A stretch of 64,000 nt of DNA. Origin: AV40 sp038230255 (GTDB lineage: Bacteria; Verrucomicrobiota; Verrucomicrobiia; Chthoniobacterales; UBA10450). How positions within the stretch are numbered: the stretch's first letter is position 1; each line of letters starts with the position of its first letter. Positions 10,901 through 17,943 of this stretch are shown here, in pieces. Under the pieces are notes generated by a model. That model saw only the letters and a list, made by a program, of their open reading frames with translations. It was not told the DNA's origin and ran no database searches. The position numbers and the translations under genes are program-made. The DNA lies in the NCBI GenBank assembly GCA_038230255.1, contig JBBRNP010000004.1, forward strand, positions 224,937 to 288,936, written 5' to 3'.

Positions 10901-11297
10901 CAGAGTAATCATTAACTTTGCCAATGCCGTTAGCGTCGGCGGCGGCGCATCCGTCGCGTCGTCGGACGGTCAGGCCATGGTCAGCAGCTTTAGCGTGAAT
11001 GGCCCGGTCGTGACCGTAAATCTCACCAAGGTATCCAATGCGCAAACCATCACCATCAGCCTAACGAACGTGAGTGACGGCACCAACACGGGTAACGTTT
11101 CAGTGCCCATGGGCGTGTTGGAGGGTGACACAACCGCGAATCGGGCTGTTAACTCGAGCGACATCGCGCAAACCCAATCGCAGTCCGGGCAACCGGTGAC
11201 TTCGGATAATTTCCGCGAGGATGTGACGGTCAACGGCTTGATCAACAGTTCCGACATCGCAATCGTTCAATCAAGATCCGGCACAGCTTTGCCGTAA
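7929..11297 (+). CDS. Large secreted sialidase-like protein with two BNR halves and dockerin-like tail
   Basis: This 1122-residue member of the same secreted family has an N-terminal hydrophobic segment (SALLVSIIAVAAVGFFLS). Two similar halves follow (~50-490 and ~500-940), each with BNR-type motifs such as STDKGSTF, SLDGGNTWS, STNGGGAW and SHDGGKNF. The two halves look like a tandem duplication of a propeller. Unlike its neighbours it has no Fn3-like or AEP domain before the C-terminal VVSRKTHGSVG module and the dockerin-like tail (GDTTANRAVNSSDIAQ). The C-terminal ~170 residues are the most conserved part among the four paralogues, so the tail is probably a shared sorting or attachment module. 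The function is not known. Confidence 0.85.
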   Translation: MKVTLRWSALLVSIIAVAAVGFFLSDAFGKQRRGSSRDGLARNTPIYTTAGFTFSAPLQLPKPIPNPSLFFIQDAEPEIKIDIFGNIYVTAINGVPGGTDLWKSTDKGSTFVYLGQPDGAQDKCLSPLPECVALGGADDAIDVSTGGYLYVTSLYAGSVNVSTSMDGGTGGIEPGQAWQVQPVGSEVPADDRQWVAAYGPQTLYMTMRQAPGTGRLFFFKSTDAGKTFVPTAANPLTTIVSREGNLVVDPYNGNLYTTFTTNGATNQISLLRSLDGGNTWSTIPIYTGPVGTDLNNAFPMLAVDRGGNLHLAFAQSTGISPNRTSCHVYLMSTANPAAAIPTWTTPVQVDNGPLNNTALMPWIVGGSPGVVDITWYGSTVSSPDVTPNSDKTMGQWWKVFFAQVTNVFSGSPVFNQVVVANDVHNLAICSSGTGCVTSPTSTSKRKLLEYYTMTVDPDGNANIAFPDSVDNCPSSSCLTNTWFAKQTGGASAYTPPAGPPLASFAANVALPNSTGKAEPSLAVDSFNCIYASAPGGANIWKSVNTGASFAKLANVPVLPSGGGDEDLLTLPATIRPATIYYADLALADVSIRKSTNGGGAWISPGLGGSAGELNASSDRQWIAWDFNGPSQNIYEMDHELVSEVIRFASSTNDSPWVTVSGITDPGLLATTLPNTNPGPVFVNHTDHTVYGVFTASIPTTNANRPPFGKLPDVWIAAGAGTLGAGLAPGPFTDYPTFKGVIDSPTMPAPPAGTTTYGTNTANDFPGGDTDAAGNVYVAWAMNNARTNQYAIWLASSHDGGKNFYGPFQISSGPGSAEMPWIAAGDAGKINVVFYSTTDLGDPNTTSLHWNVMMAQSLNANAREPAFSVSQVSDHITHFGSICNLGLLCSSGTRALLDYFEVAIGPDGLANIVFADTGNANSPSHVTYARQIGGALALNNPTSPTCLAGTSINPINVVSRKTHGSVGDFDVDLPLTGGAGIECRTGGPNGDHRVIINFANAVSVGGGASVASSDGQAMVSSFSVNGPVVTVNLTKVSNAQTITISLTNVSDGTNTGNVSVPMGVLEGDTTANRAVNSSDIAQTQSQSGQPVTSDNFREDVTVNGLINSSDIAIVQSRSGTALP

Positions 11298-11455
11298 ATT
11301 GGTGAACTCAAGACGACATTCTCATTCCGCAGAGATTTCGATATATTCACGAAAACTACATAAAATGGTTTGATGGCACATCCAATTTGTGTTTTAATCC
11401 GATTCTTAGTTTCAACTCTCCAACACCCGCTGGCTGAATCGCAACCCTGTTACCC

Positions 11456-14400
11456 ATGCAAAAAAAAATCGCTTCCCAATTGGGCATCTTTAATATTCGT
11501 GTTGTCCTCGCGGTCGCCCTCTTCTCCTTAGGTGCATCGCTCGGCTGGCTCAGTTTCGCTTCAACACCATCAAGCGAAACGCTGACGGACGTGAGTGGGC
11601 CTCTGACGTACACAGCCGGGCCGTTTAACTTTTCCAATGCCACCCCGGTAGCCGAGGTTGACACTGGCCCCCGCTGCAGCGGTGCTGCTAATTCGGCCAG
11701 TACGCTCCCTTTCCCTTGCGATAGTAACGCGCTGACGGTGAATATCCCGGCCGCTTATCTCGCCGCGAATCCAAACGCCTCGGTCAAGGTCACGCTGTTT
11801 TGGACCGATGCCGGCAGCGGCCAATCAGACTATGACCTCTACATCTACAATGGCGTGGTTGGTAGTACAAGCGGTGCCCAACCGGCCCAGTACAAATCGT
11901 CTAGCAGCAGTAACCCCGAGATCGCCGTCATCTTTCCAGTGGCCGCTGGCGCCCAACAGTACACGATCAAGATTGTTCCCTTCACATCGAGTGGAGAAAT
12001 CGTCAATGTGAGAATTGAATTGCAGCCGGGGGTCGCAGGCGTCGTCATCACTCCCGGCCCGTGCGATGGAACCGTGTTCGGCGGCCCGGACAAGACCTGT
12101 GCCGGCAATCCGCGCTACCAGAATTTCTTCGCGCCTGCCGGCTCTTCGGCTGAATCGAGCCAGGGCGAGTTCAATATCGGGTTTGATCGCTTGACCAACC
12201 GCATCATGGTGATGAATATCGGGCCCATCTGGCGTCTGACTCCGGGCGAGGTCCAAGTGCCGGCCAAACCCGAGTGCTGCGAAGCGCTCTGGGAAGATAA
12301 ATCTTCCAACGTGACCAACACCGGTTTGGATCCAATCCTCTGGACGGATAAGGTGTCCGGCCGCACCTTTGCCTCTAATACCACCGCGGGCACCTTGGGT
12401 TCTATATATACCGACGCGGCAGCGCCCTTCAACGACGGCGACCAGTGGGTCGCGGTTGCTGGCCTGCCCAACGGCGGCGCCGACCACCAAACCATCGGCT
12501 CCGGACCGTTTCCAGCTTCGCTGGCGGCGCTAGCGAAGCTGGCGAACCAGGGTCAGTATGTATTGTACTGCTCGCAGAACGCCGTCGGTGCGTTTTGCCA
12601 GCGCAGCTTGGATCTCGGCGCGAGCTTCGACGCGACCCAGACGGCCACAGGCAACGGCCTTGGCACCCAGGGCTGCGGTGGCCTCCACGGCCATGTGCAC
12701 ATCGCCCCGGACGGGACCGCCTGGCTGCCGGACAAATCTTGCACCGGCGCGCAGGGCGGCGCGTTCAGCCTTGATGCCAGCACGACGCCCTGGACCGAGT
12801 TTGTGGTCAAGAAGACCGTCGCCGATACCAACGGCCCGGCCTTTACCGCTTCTGTGCAGACCAGTGGCGGCGACGATCCTTCTATCGGCTTAGATAGCGC
12901 CAGCACCGCCTATTACTGCTACGTAAACAATGAGGCCGGCGGCACCGAGGGCCATGCCCATGTCGCGGTCGGCAAGAGAACCGGCTCGACCATAAACTGG
13001 ATTCGCGACGTTGACGTGGGCGCGACCCACGGCATTGTCAATGCCGCGCACACCGAGGCGGTGGGTGGCAGCGCCGGCCGCGCCGCTTGCGGCTTCATGG
13101 GCACCAATGTGTCCGGCAACTACCAGTCCGGGACCTTCAAGGGAGTGTGGTATGCGTACATCGCCACCACCTATGACGAAGGCGTGACCTGGGTCACGGT
13201 CAACGCCACGCCCAACGATCCCGTCCAGAACATGACTGGCATCTGGCAGCAGGGTGGCAGCGGAGAAAACGGCGACCGCAACCTGCTCGACTTCAACGAA
13301 ATCACGGTGGACAACAACGGCCGCACGCTCTATGGCTACAGCGACGGCTGTCATAGCCCGGCCTGCATCGCCGGTACGCCCGGCGATCGTGGGGCCTTTA
13401 TGCGCGTGGCCCGCCAGTTCGGCGGCAAGAGCCTCTTCGCCAGCTTTGACACGCCCGAACCGGCGCTGCCAAAACCGCCCTGCCTTTCCGGGACGCGCGA
13501 TCCCCTGGCTTCGCATCTGACCTGGAAGGCCCCGGACAACGGGGGCTCGGACATCGTCAGTTACGAGATCTGGCGCAGCACCACATCGGGCACTGAGGTG
13601 TTAATTGCCACGACCGGCAATGCCAAGACCACCTACAACGATACCACGGCCGATCCCGCAGTGCCGCTCTACTTCTACTACGTCAAGGCGATCAATGCGC
13701 AGGGCACCGGACCTCAGAGCAACGAGATAAGCCTGAGTGTGGTCCTACCGCCGCCGCCGGAAACCACGTGCGTCCTGCCGGGACTTACCATCCTGACGGA
13801 CCCATCCGGAGACCTCATCACCCCAACCGGCGTAACTACGAACGCGGGCTGGGATTTGCGGCGTCTCTCGATTGCCGAGCCGTATGCCTTCGCTCCGGAC
13901 AAATTGGTCTTCACTCTCAAAGTGGAAAGTTTCCCCGGCGGAGTTCCTCCCGAGAACACCCGTTGGCCAATTCAATTCGTTATCAACGGAGGGAACACTG
14001 CCGGCTACTGGGTTGACATGAGCACTTTCCCGACCGACAGCGGGAGCTCCGCGGCCCCGGTCTTTAAATATGGCACCTTTAATCCTACTGGCGGAACCGG
14101 TGGCGTTTACGGCGCGCCAAATACCCGCGTCGGCAACGCCGATCCGTCAAGCACCTTCAGTTCCGATGGCACGATCAGGATCGTGGTGCCTAGAAGTGCT
14201 GTGGGCAACCCTGCGGTAGGGGCTAACCTGACTGGTTTCCTTATTCGCGTTCGATTTGGAAGTGACACCGCTTCAGTGACACCCGACAATATGCCAAGCG
14301 ACCTCGCGCCTGCCGGTTCTTATACCGTCGTCTCGAACAGCACCTGCTTCCCGTTGCCGCCGGGCATCGTCTCGAGAAAGGTGCACGGCTCTGCTGGTCT

Positions 14401-14944
14401 GTTCGATATCGACTTACCGACGAGTGGCAATCCCGGAATCGAATGCCGTAGCGGTGGGTCGAGCAATGCTTACACACTCATTTACACGTTCGGCACCAAT
14501 CTCGGCTTCGCCGGTGCTGCGATCGTGACTCAAGGCAGCGCGAATGTTGCCAGCACTACTCTTGGTCCAAACCCGAACCAGGTAACCGTCCAGCTGATTA
14601 ATGTCACCAACGCGCAACACCTCGTCGTCACTTTGGCTAGCGTTCGGGACTCCGCCAATGTAGCACTCGCCAATCAGGTCGCGCGCATGGATGTGCTGCT
14701 TGGTGACACCACCGCAAATGGGCTCGTCAACTCAAGCGACATTGCGCAAACTCAATCGCAATCCGGACAACCGGTAACTTCGAGTAACTTCCGGGAAGAC
14801 GTCACCGTTACCGGAAGCATCAACAGCTCTGACATTTCGTTAGTGCAATCGAAATCCGGAACCGGTCTGCCAGCAGCCGCTCCGGCGAGTCAACCAGCGT
14901 CGAAGTCGAAACCTGGAACCAGGACTGGTCGATCTACGCAATAG
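11456..14944 (+). CDS. Large secreted sialidase-like (BNR/Fn3/dockerin-like) protein
   Basis: This 1162-residue paralogue has an N-terminal hydrophobic signal (VVLAVALFSLGASLGWLSF). Its distinct N-terminal domain (~40-185; SDYDLYIYNG motif) resembles pre-peptidase-type beta domains. The BNR region (~200-680), an Fn3-like domain, the LSIAEPYAF domain, the VSRKVHGSAG module and the dockerin-like tail (GDTTANGLVNSSDIAQ) follow. An Ala/Leu-rich stretch near residue 355 (PASLAALAKLANQG) has no counterpart in the first two paralogues and is encoded by a perfect inverted repeat. A terminator lies 22 bases after the stop, closing the cluster. Confidence 0.87.
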   Translation: MQKKIASQLGIFNIRVVLAVALFSLGASLGWLSFASTPSSETLTDVSGPLTYTAGPFNFSNATPVAEVDTGPRCSGAANSASTLPFPCDSNALTVNIPAAYLAANPNASVKVTLFWTDAGSGQSDYDLYIYNGVVGSTSGAQPAQYKSSSSSNPEIAVIFPVAAGAQQYTIKIVPFTSSGEIVNVRIELQPGVAGVVITPGPCDGTVFGGPDKTCAGNPRYQNFFAPAGSSAESSQGEFNIGFDRLTNRIMVMNIGPIWRLTPGEVQVPAKPECCEALWEDKSSNVTNTGLDPILWTDKVSGRTFASNTTAGTLGSIYTDAAAPFNDGDQWVAVAGLPNGGADHQTIGSGPFPASLAALAKLANQGQYVLYCSQNAVGAFCQRSLDLGASFDATQTATGNGLGTQGCGGLHGHVHIAPDGTAWLPDKSCTGAQGGAFSLDASTTPWTEFVVKKTVADTNGPAFTASVQTSGGDDPSIGLDSASTAYYCYVNNEAGGTEGHAHVAVGKRTGSTINWIRDVDVGATHGIVNAAHTEAVGGSAGRAACGFMGTNVSGNYQSGTFKGVWYAYIATTYDEGVTWVTVNATPNDPVQNMTGIWQQGGSGENGDRNLLDFNEITVDNNGRTLYGYSDGCHSPACIAGTPGDRGAFMRVARQFGGKSLFASFDTPEPALPKPPCLSGTRDPLASHLTWKAPDNGGSDIVSYEIWRSTTSGTEVLIATTGNAKTTYNDTTADPAVPLYFYYVKAINAQGTGPQSNEISLSVVLPPPPETTCVLPGLTILTDPSGDLITPTGVTTNAGWDLRRLSIAEPYAFAPDKLVFTLKVESFPGGVPPENTRWPIQFVINGGNTAGYWVDMSTFPTDSGSSAAPVFKYGTFNPTGGTGGVYGAPNTRVGNADPSSTFSSDGTIRIVVPRSAVGNPAVGANLTGFLIRVRFGSDTASVTPDNMPSDLAPAGSYTVVSNSTCFPLPPGIVSRKVHGSAGLFDIDLPTSGNPGIECRSGGSSNAYTLIYTFGTNLGFAGAAIVTQGSANVASTTLGPNPNQVTVQLINVTNAQHLVVTLASVRDSANVALANQVARMDVLLGDTTANGLVNSSDIAQTQSQSGQPVTSSNFREDVTVTGSINSSDISLVQSKSGTGLPAAAPASQPASKSKPGTRTGRSTQ
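12512..12542. repeat. Perfect inverted repeat inside a coding region
   Basis: ccagcttcgct and agcgaagctgg form an 11-bp perfect stem around a 9-base spacer. It encodes an Ala/Leu stretch missing from the paralogues, so it looks like a small palindromic element inserted in frame. Confidence 0.7.
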
Positions 14945-14966
14945 CTAACGCGCATAGTTTACCGAA

Positions 14967-15000
14967 AGGCCGCTTCCTCGGAAGCGGCCTTTTTTTCTTT
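14967..15000 (+). terminator. Rho-independent terminator ending the secreted-protein cluster
   Basis: An 11-bp perfect stem (aggccgcttcc / ggaagcggcct) with a 2-base loop is followed by a T-rich run. Confidence 0.93.
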
Positions 15001-15017
15001 TCTAAATTAAAACGTAC

Positions 15018-15128
15018 GGACAATTGGTTACTTTCTGCAACTTCCGCGCAGACATTACCGTGAATCGCTTGATCAACAGTTCCGATATTGGGCTCGTTCA
15101 GTCTCAATCGGGCACTGCCTTGCCCTGA
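15018..15128 (+). pseudogene. Remnant of a fifth dockerin-like tail
   Basis: The frame reads GQLVTFCNFRADITVNRL followed by INSSDIGLVQSQSGTALP and a stop. It aligns end to end with the last ~36 residues of the four intact paralogues (GQPV..NFREDVTVNGLINSSDI.LVQS.SGTALP). Nothing of the rest of the gene is present upstream, where the terminator of the preceding gene lies. It is therefore a truncated relic left by deletion or recombination. Confidence 0.8.
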
Positions 15129-15181
15129 CGAGTAATCGCAAATGACTTTGACAATGTCAGGCCATGTCTGACTAGTCCCAC

Positions 15182-16159
15182 ATGAATGCAAATACGGTTT
15201 GCCATCGTGTATCTCGTCTCATCATTCCAACAATCTGCTCTGCCTATCTAAGTTTCCTCGGCATCAATCATTCGATCCATGCCCAAACCGCCGCTTCCGA
15301 ACACATTGTCGTCACTGGCGAATCGTTACCGAGCGCGTACGGAGCGCCGACCAGTTTTTCCCAATCGCGTTTCTCGCCCATAACGAACGCTTACGTGCTT
15401 CCGCCGGGCGCAGTTTACGCCAGTCTCATTTACGAAGACGCGGTGGTGCATTTTCGCCGGCCCGATCACGACTTCACTCAAGAGGTCGAACTCGGCCTGC
15501 CTTATCGCATTAACATCGCCATCGAAACCGACGTCGAACATTACGGCGACGAAACGCAGGTGCGGAGCTTCAGTATCGAAGCGCGTTACGCCTTTGCTGA
15601 TTGGGGCAAGCTTCCGTTAAACCCGACCATTTTCGCCGAATACAAAGTCGGCGGCGGCAGAATCCTTCACGACGAAGGTCCGCCCACGCCTGCGCACAAA
15701 TTTGGTCCCGGCGGTTTCGACACTTCGATGGATATCCCGGACGCTTACGAACTGCGCCTATTGCTCTCGGAAGATTTCTACGAGCGCGTCGAATGGGCCT
15801 TCAATCTTTTCTTCGAACAGGAAATGAGCGGAGATCGCGGCCGCGAGTGGGGTTTTGCCCAAAGCCTGGTGACTCCGTTTTGGCTGAGCCACGAAGAATT
15901 AAAAGGTGGAATGGAATTTTTGTTTCGCAGCTTCACCGACAAAGGCATTCGCGGTAAACCGTACAACAGTTTTGTCATCGGACCGACTGCTGCCTGGCGA
16001 CCAAGTCGAAACACACGCTTTGATATTTCGCCGTTGTTTGGCGTGAATCATAAATCGCCGGTGATGCAATTGTTCGTTGTCTTTTCGTATTACTTTGGCG
16101 GTGGCTCGGGTGCCGCGGAAGAAGGCGGCGAAACGCCCGCTTCCACTCGCAACCGCTAA
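15182..16159 (+). CDS. Putative outer-membrane beta-barrel protein
   Basis: The 325-residue product has an N-terminal export signal ending near HSIHAQT (~residue 37). The rest alternates short amphipathic beta strands with aromatic residues (YASLIYEDAVVHF, LFVVFSYYFGG) and turns, as expected for an outer-membrane barrel. The body looks like uncharacterised transporter or OMP-like proteins, and no enzyme motif is visible. The last strand (QLFVVFSYYFG) is followed by a hydrophilic tail. The gene stands alone between the secreted-protein cluster and the selenium locus. The barrel assignment is inferred from pattern, not from a recognised family. Confidence 0.6.
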   Translation: MNANTVCHRVSRLIIPTICSAYLSFLGINHSIHAQTAASEHIVVTGESLPSAYGAPTSFSQSRFSPITNAYVLPPGAVYASLIYEDAVVHFRRPDHDFTQEVELGLPYRINIAIETDVEHYGDETQVRSFSIEARYAFADWGKLPLNPTIFAEYKVGGGRILHDEGPPTPAHKFGPGGFDTSMDIPDAYELRLLLSEDFYERVEWAFNLFFEQEMSGDRGREWGFAQSLVTPFWLSHEELKGGMEFLFRSFTDKGIRGKPYNSFVIGPTAAWRPSRNTRFDISPLFGVNHKSPVMQLFVVFSYYFGGGSGAAEEGGETPASTRNR

Positions 16160-16200
16160 CCGGGCGGTAGAGGCAGTCCGGCGAAGCGCCTGTTTTGTTA

Positions 16201-16222
16201 AATGCCAGTGCGGCTCGCACCT
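16201..16222. repeat. Short dispersed repeat, intergenic copy
   Basis: This is the copy of a ~20-base repeat (core agtgcggctcgcacc) that also occurs in frame in selB (19531) and, with one change, in addA (27881). This copy lies upstream of the SelW-like gene. Confidence 0.7.
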
Positions 16223-16274
16223 TGACCGTCTGTCCTGACTTCCGTACCATTTTCAGCGGAAAGGAGCCCACCGG

Positions 16275-16511
16275 GTGAAGACTGAAGTCTCGATCGAATA
16301 TTGCGTCGTTTGAAACTACACGCCGAAGGCCGTCAGTTTGGCGACCAAAATTCTTGAACTCGGCGAACGCATCAAATCGCTCACGCTCATTCCTTCGGGC
16401 GGCGGCGCTTTTGAAATTCGCGCCAATGGCAAACTGCTCCACTCCAAACTCGATTCCGGCGACTGGCCGGACTTCGACGCCATCGTCGCCGCGATCAAAA
16501 AGCTCAAATAA
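16275..16511 (+). CDS. SelW-like (Rdx family) selenoprotein with in-frame UGA
   Basis: The gene starts at GTG 16275, with AAGGAG (16261-16266) 8 bases upstream, and runs to TAA. It gives 78 residues if TGA 16311-16313 is read as selenocysteine. The N-terminus VSIEYCVVU (U = Sec) is the CxxU redox motif of the Rdx/SelW/SelT/SelH family. The remainder fits the family: SGGGAFEIRANGKLLHSKL and SGDWPDFDAIVAAI match the G-G-FE(V/I)..(D/N)G and G.(F/W)P pattern. The length is typical for SelW (~80-100). The tRNA-Sec gene and selD-selA-selB follow immediately, and a hairpin starts 7 bases after the UGA. The family is thought to act as a thioredoxin-like redox protein; the partner is unknown. Ordinary ORF calling breaks the gene at the UGA, and a spurious out-of-frame ORF overlaps it. 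Confidence 0.9.
16321..16343 (+). promoter_or_regulatory. Candidate bacterial SECIS hairpin for the SelW-like gene
   Basis: cgccgaa (16321-16327) pairs with tttggcg (16337-16343) as a 7-bp stem including one G-U, with the 9-base loop ggccgtcag. The stem begins 7 bases after the UGA, so the loop lies ~15 bases downstream, within the range expected for SelB-binding bacterial SECIS elements. It lies in coding sequence, as bacterial SECIS do. Confidence 0.65.
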
Positions 16512-16517
16512 TCTTTC

Positions 16518-16580
16518 CTGGAGGGACACGCGCCGTCGTGTCCCAAATATTTTGGCGCCGACAGCGCGGACGCCCTCCAA
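16518..16580. repeat. Palindromic dispersed element, intergenic copy
   Basis: The ~62-base element is bounded by tggaggg and ccctcca. It has an internal GC-rich palindrome and the shared segment cgccgacagcgcgg. It is the inverted relative of the copy inside selA (18397-18456). Confidence 0.8.
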
Positions 16581-16672
16581 CTCTGGAGTTCGACGTTGGG
16601 CGTTGGGCGTTGAGCGCCTGCCACGCCGTAGCCTGGCGAAGGCGGGTTGGGCGTTTTCTTTTTCCTTCTTCC

Positions 16673-16763
16673 GGAGAGTGAAGGGTGCCTGGTGGCCCTC
16701 GCGGTCTTCAAAACCGTGGTCGGTTCGCAAGAGCCGGGGCAGGTTCGATTCCTGTCCTCTCCG
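16673..16763 (+). tRNA. selC: tRNA-Sec (anticodon UCA)
   Basis: The 91-base cloverleaf has acceptor pairs ggagag / ctctcc and a D arm (agggt / ggccct). The anticodon stem-loop is cggt-cttcaaa-accg with UCA at 34-36. A long variable arm (cggtt..agccg) and the T arm gcagg-ttcgatt-cctgt follow. The discriminator is G and the encoded 3' continues ccg, so CCA is added after transcription. The UCA anticodon, long variable arm and location between two UGA-containing genes identify it as selC. One mismatch appears at acceptor position 7. Confidence 0.93.
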
Positions 16764-16776
16764 CCGTTCCATTTTA

Positions 16777-16797
16777 GATTTTCGATTTTCGATTTTC
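16777..16797. repeat. Three tandem 7-mers
   Basis: gattttc occurs three times without interruption just downstream of the tRNA-Sec gene. Confidence 0.8.
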
Positions 16798-16810
16798 GAC
16801 TGCGTTGTAG

Positions 16811-16864
16811 CTGCCGCCGTCCCTGGCGGCAGTTCTTCTGTAGAGGCCGCCGTCCCCGGGCGGC
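16811..16864. repeat. Two adjacent related palindromes
   Basis: ctgccgcc-gtccct-ggcggcag (16811-16832) and gccgcc-gtcccc-gggcggc (16846-16864) share the gccgccgtccc core. They form two hairpins between selC and selD and are probably dispersed REP-like units; a role in RNA processing is only possible. Confidence 0.7.
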
Positions 16865-16876
16865 AAAAGAGTTACG

Positions 16877-16887
16877 AAAGGAGGTGA
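16877..16887 (+). promoter_or_regulatory. Strong Shine-Dalgarno that fixes the selD start
   Basis: AAAGGAGGTGA is a near-complete complement of the 16S rRNA 3' end. It lies 6 bases before GTG 16891, upstream of the in-frame UGA, so translation must begin before that UGA. Confidence 0.88.
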
Positions 16888-16890
16888 ATC

Positions 16891-17943
16891 GTGTCGCGCG
16901 AACAAATCCGTAAGCTGACCTCGCTATCGTCCTGCGCCGGTTGAGCAGCCAAATTGAGCCAACAGGCCTTGGCGCAAGTTTTGCGTCAGCTACCAGCTTA
17001 TCGAAACGCGAACGTGGTCGTTAACTCGAGCACGTTCGACGACGCCGGCGTTTACCGTTTGGATCGACATCGCGCTCTCGTGCAGACCGTGGATTTCTTC
17101 ACCCCAATCGTCGACGACCCGTTCGCTTACGGACAAATCGCGACCGCCAATGCGCTCTCGGATGTTTTTGCAATGGGCGGTCGCCCGATCACTGCTCTTA
17201 ATATAATGGGATTCCCGATCAATCTCGTTTCGCCGAAAACCATCGCCGCCATTTTGCGCGGTGGCCTGGAAAAAGCCGCTGAAGCTGGGTGCGCCATCAT
17301 CGGCGGACATTCCATTCGCAATCCGGAGCCAATCTACGGTCTCGCCGTCACTGGAGTTGTCGATCTTCGAAATATTCTCGCCAACGAAAACGCGCGACCG
17401 GGCGACCTGCTCGTCCTGACCAAGCCTCTCGGCACTGGCATCGCGACCACCGCAATCAAGCGCGGACTTGCCTCGCGCGGCCTCGAGAAAAAAGTCATCG
17501 CCTTGATGTCGCTGACAAATTCCGTCGGCGCCGAGCTGGCCGAAAAACACCTTGTCCGCGCGGCGACCGACGTCACCGGCTTCGGATTACTCGGTCATCT
17601 CTCCAACATCTGCCGCGCGAGCAAGGTCACGGCCGAGATATTCTCCAACGATGTGCCGGCGATCAGCGACGAGATTTTCAAACTGATCGAGCACGACTGC
17701 ATCCCCGGCGGAACGCGCGACAATTTGAAAGCCGCAACAAAAATCGCCGATTTGAAATCGGCATCGCCAGTTCAGCGAACTTTGCTCACGGATGCGCAGA
17801 CCAGCGGAGGCTTGTTGCTCTGCGTTGCCGAATCGGCGCTGCCAAAAGTTCTTCGCGTTTTAAAGAAGGCTAAGACGCCTTGCGCGGCCGTCATCGGCCG
17901 TATGACTCGCCTGCAAAAGAAGCTGATATGCACGGCAAAGTGA
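16891..17943 (+). CDS. selD: Selenide, water dikinase with selenocysteine in its active loop
   Basis: The product is selenophosphate synthetase, which makes selenophosphate from selenide and ATP for Sec-tRNA formation. Translation from GTG 16891 gives SSCAGUAAKLSQQALAQVL, where U is TGA 16942-16944 (codon 18). This is exactly the position of the catalytic Cys/Sec in the SelD N-terminal loop, followed by the conserved Lys. The rest is typical: VQTVDFFTPIVDDP, ANALSDVFAMGG, IGGHSI and TDVTGFGLLGH. The total is 350 residues, the usual family length. Starting after the UGA (TTG 16954) would remove the catalytic Cys/Sec and Lys. It overlaps selA by 16 bases. Making SelD itself a selenoprotein is known in other lineages. 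Confidence 0.95.
16948..16973 (+). promoter_or_regulatory. Candidate SECIS hairpin in selD
   Basis: gccaa / ttggc form the base and gcc-aaca-ggc the tip of a hairpin starting 3 bases after the UGA. The pairing is weaker than in the SelW-like gene, so the exact fold is uncertain. Confidence 0.45.

Noticed and set aside
16354..16887. ORF of 177 residues on the plus strand
   Set aside because: It overlaps the SelW-like gene, the palindromic element and tRNA-Sec in a different frame; the low-complexity Arg/Ser-rich product matches no pattern.
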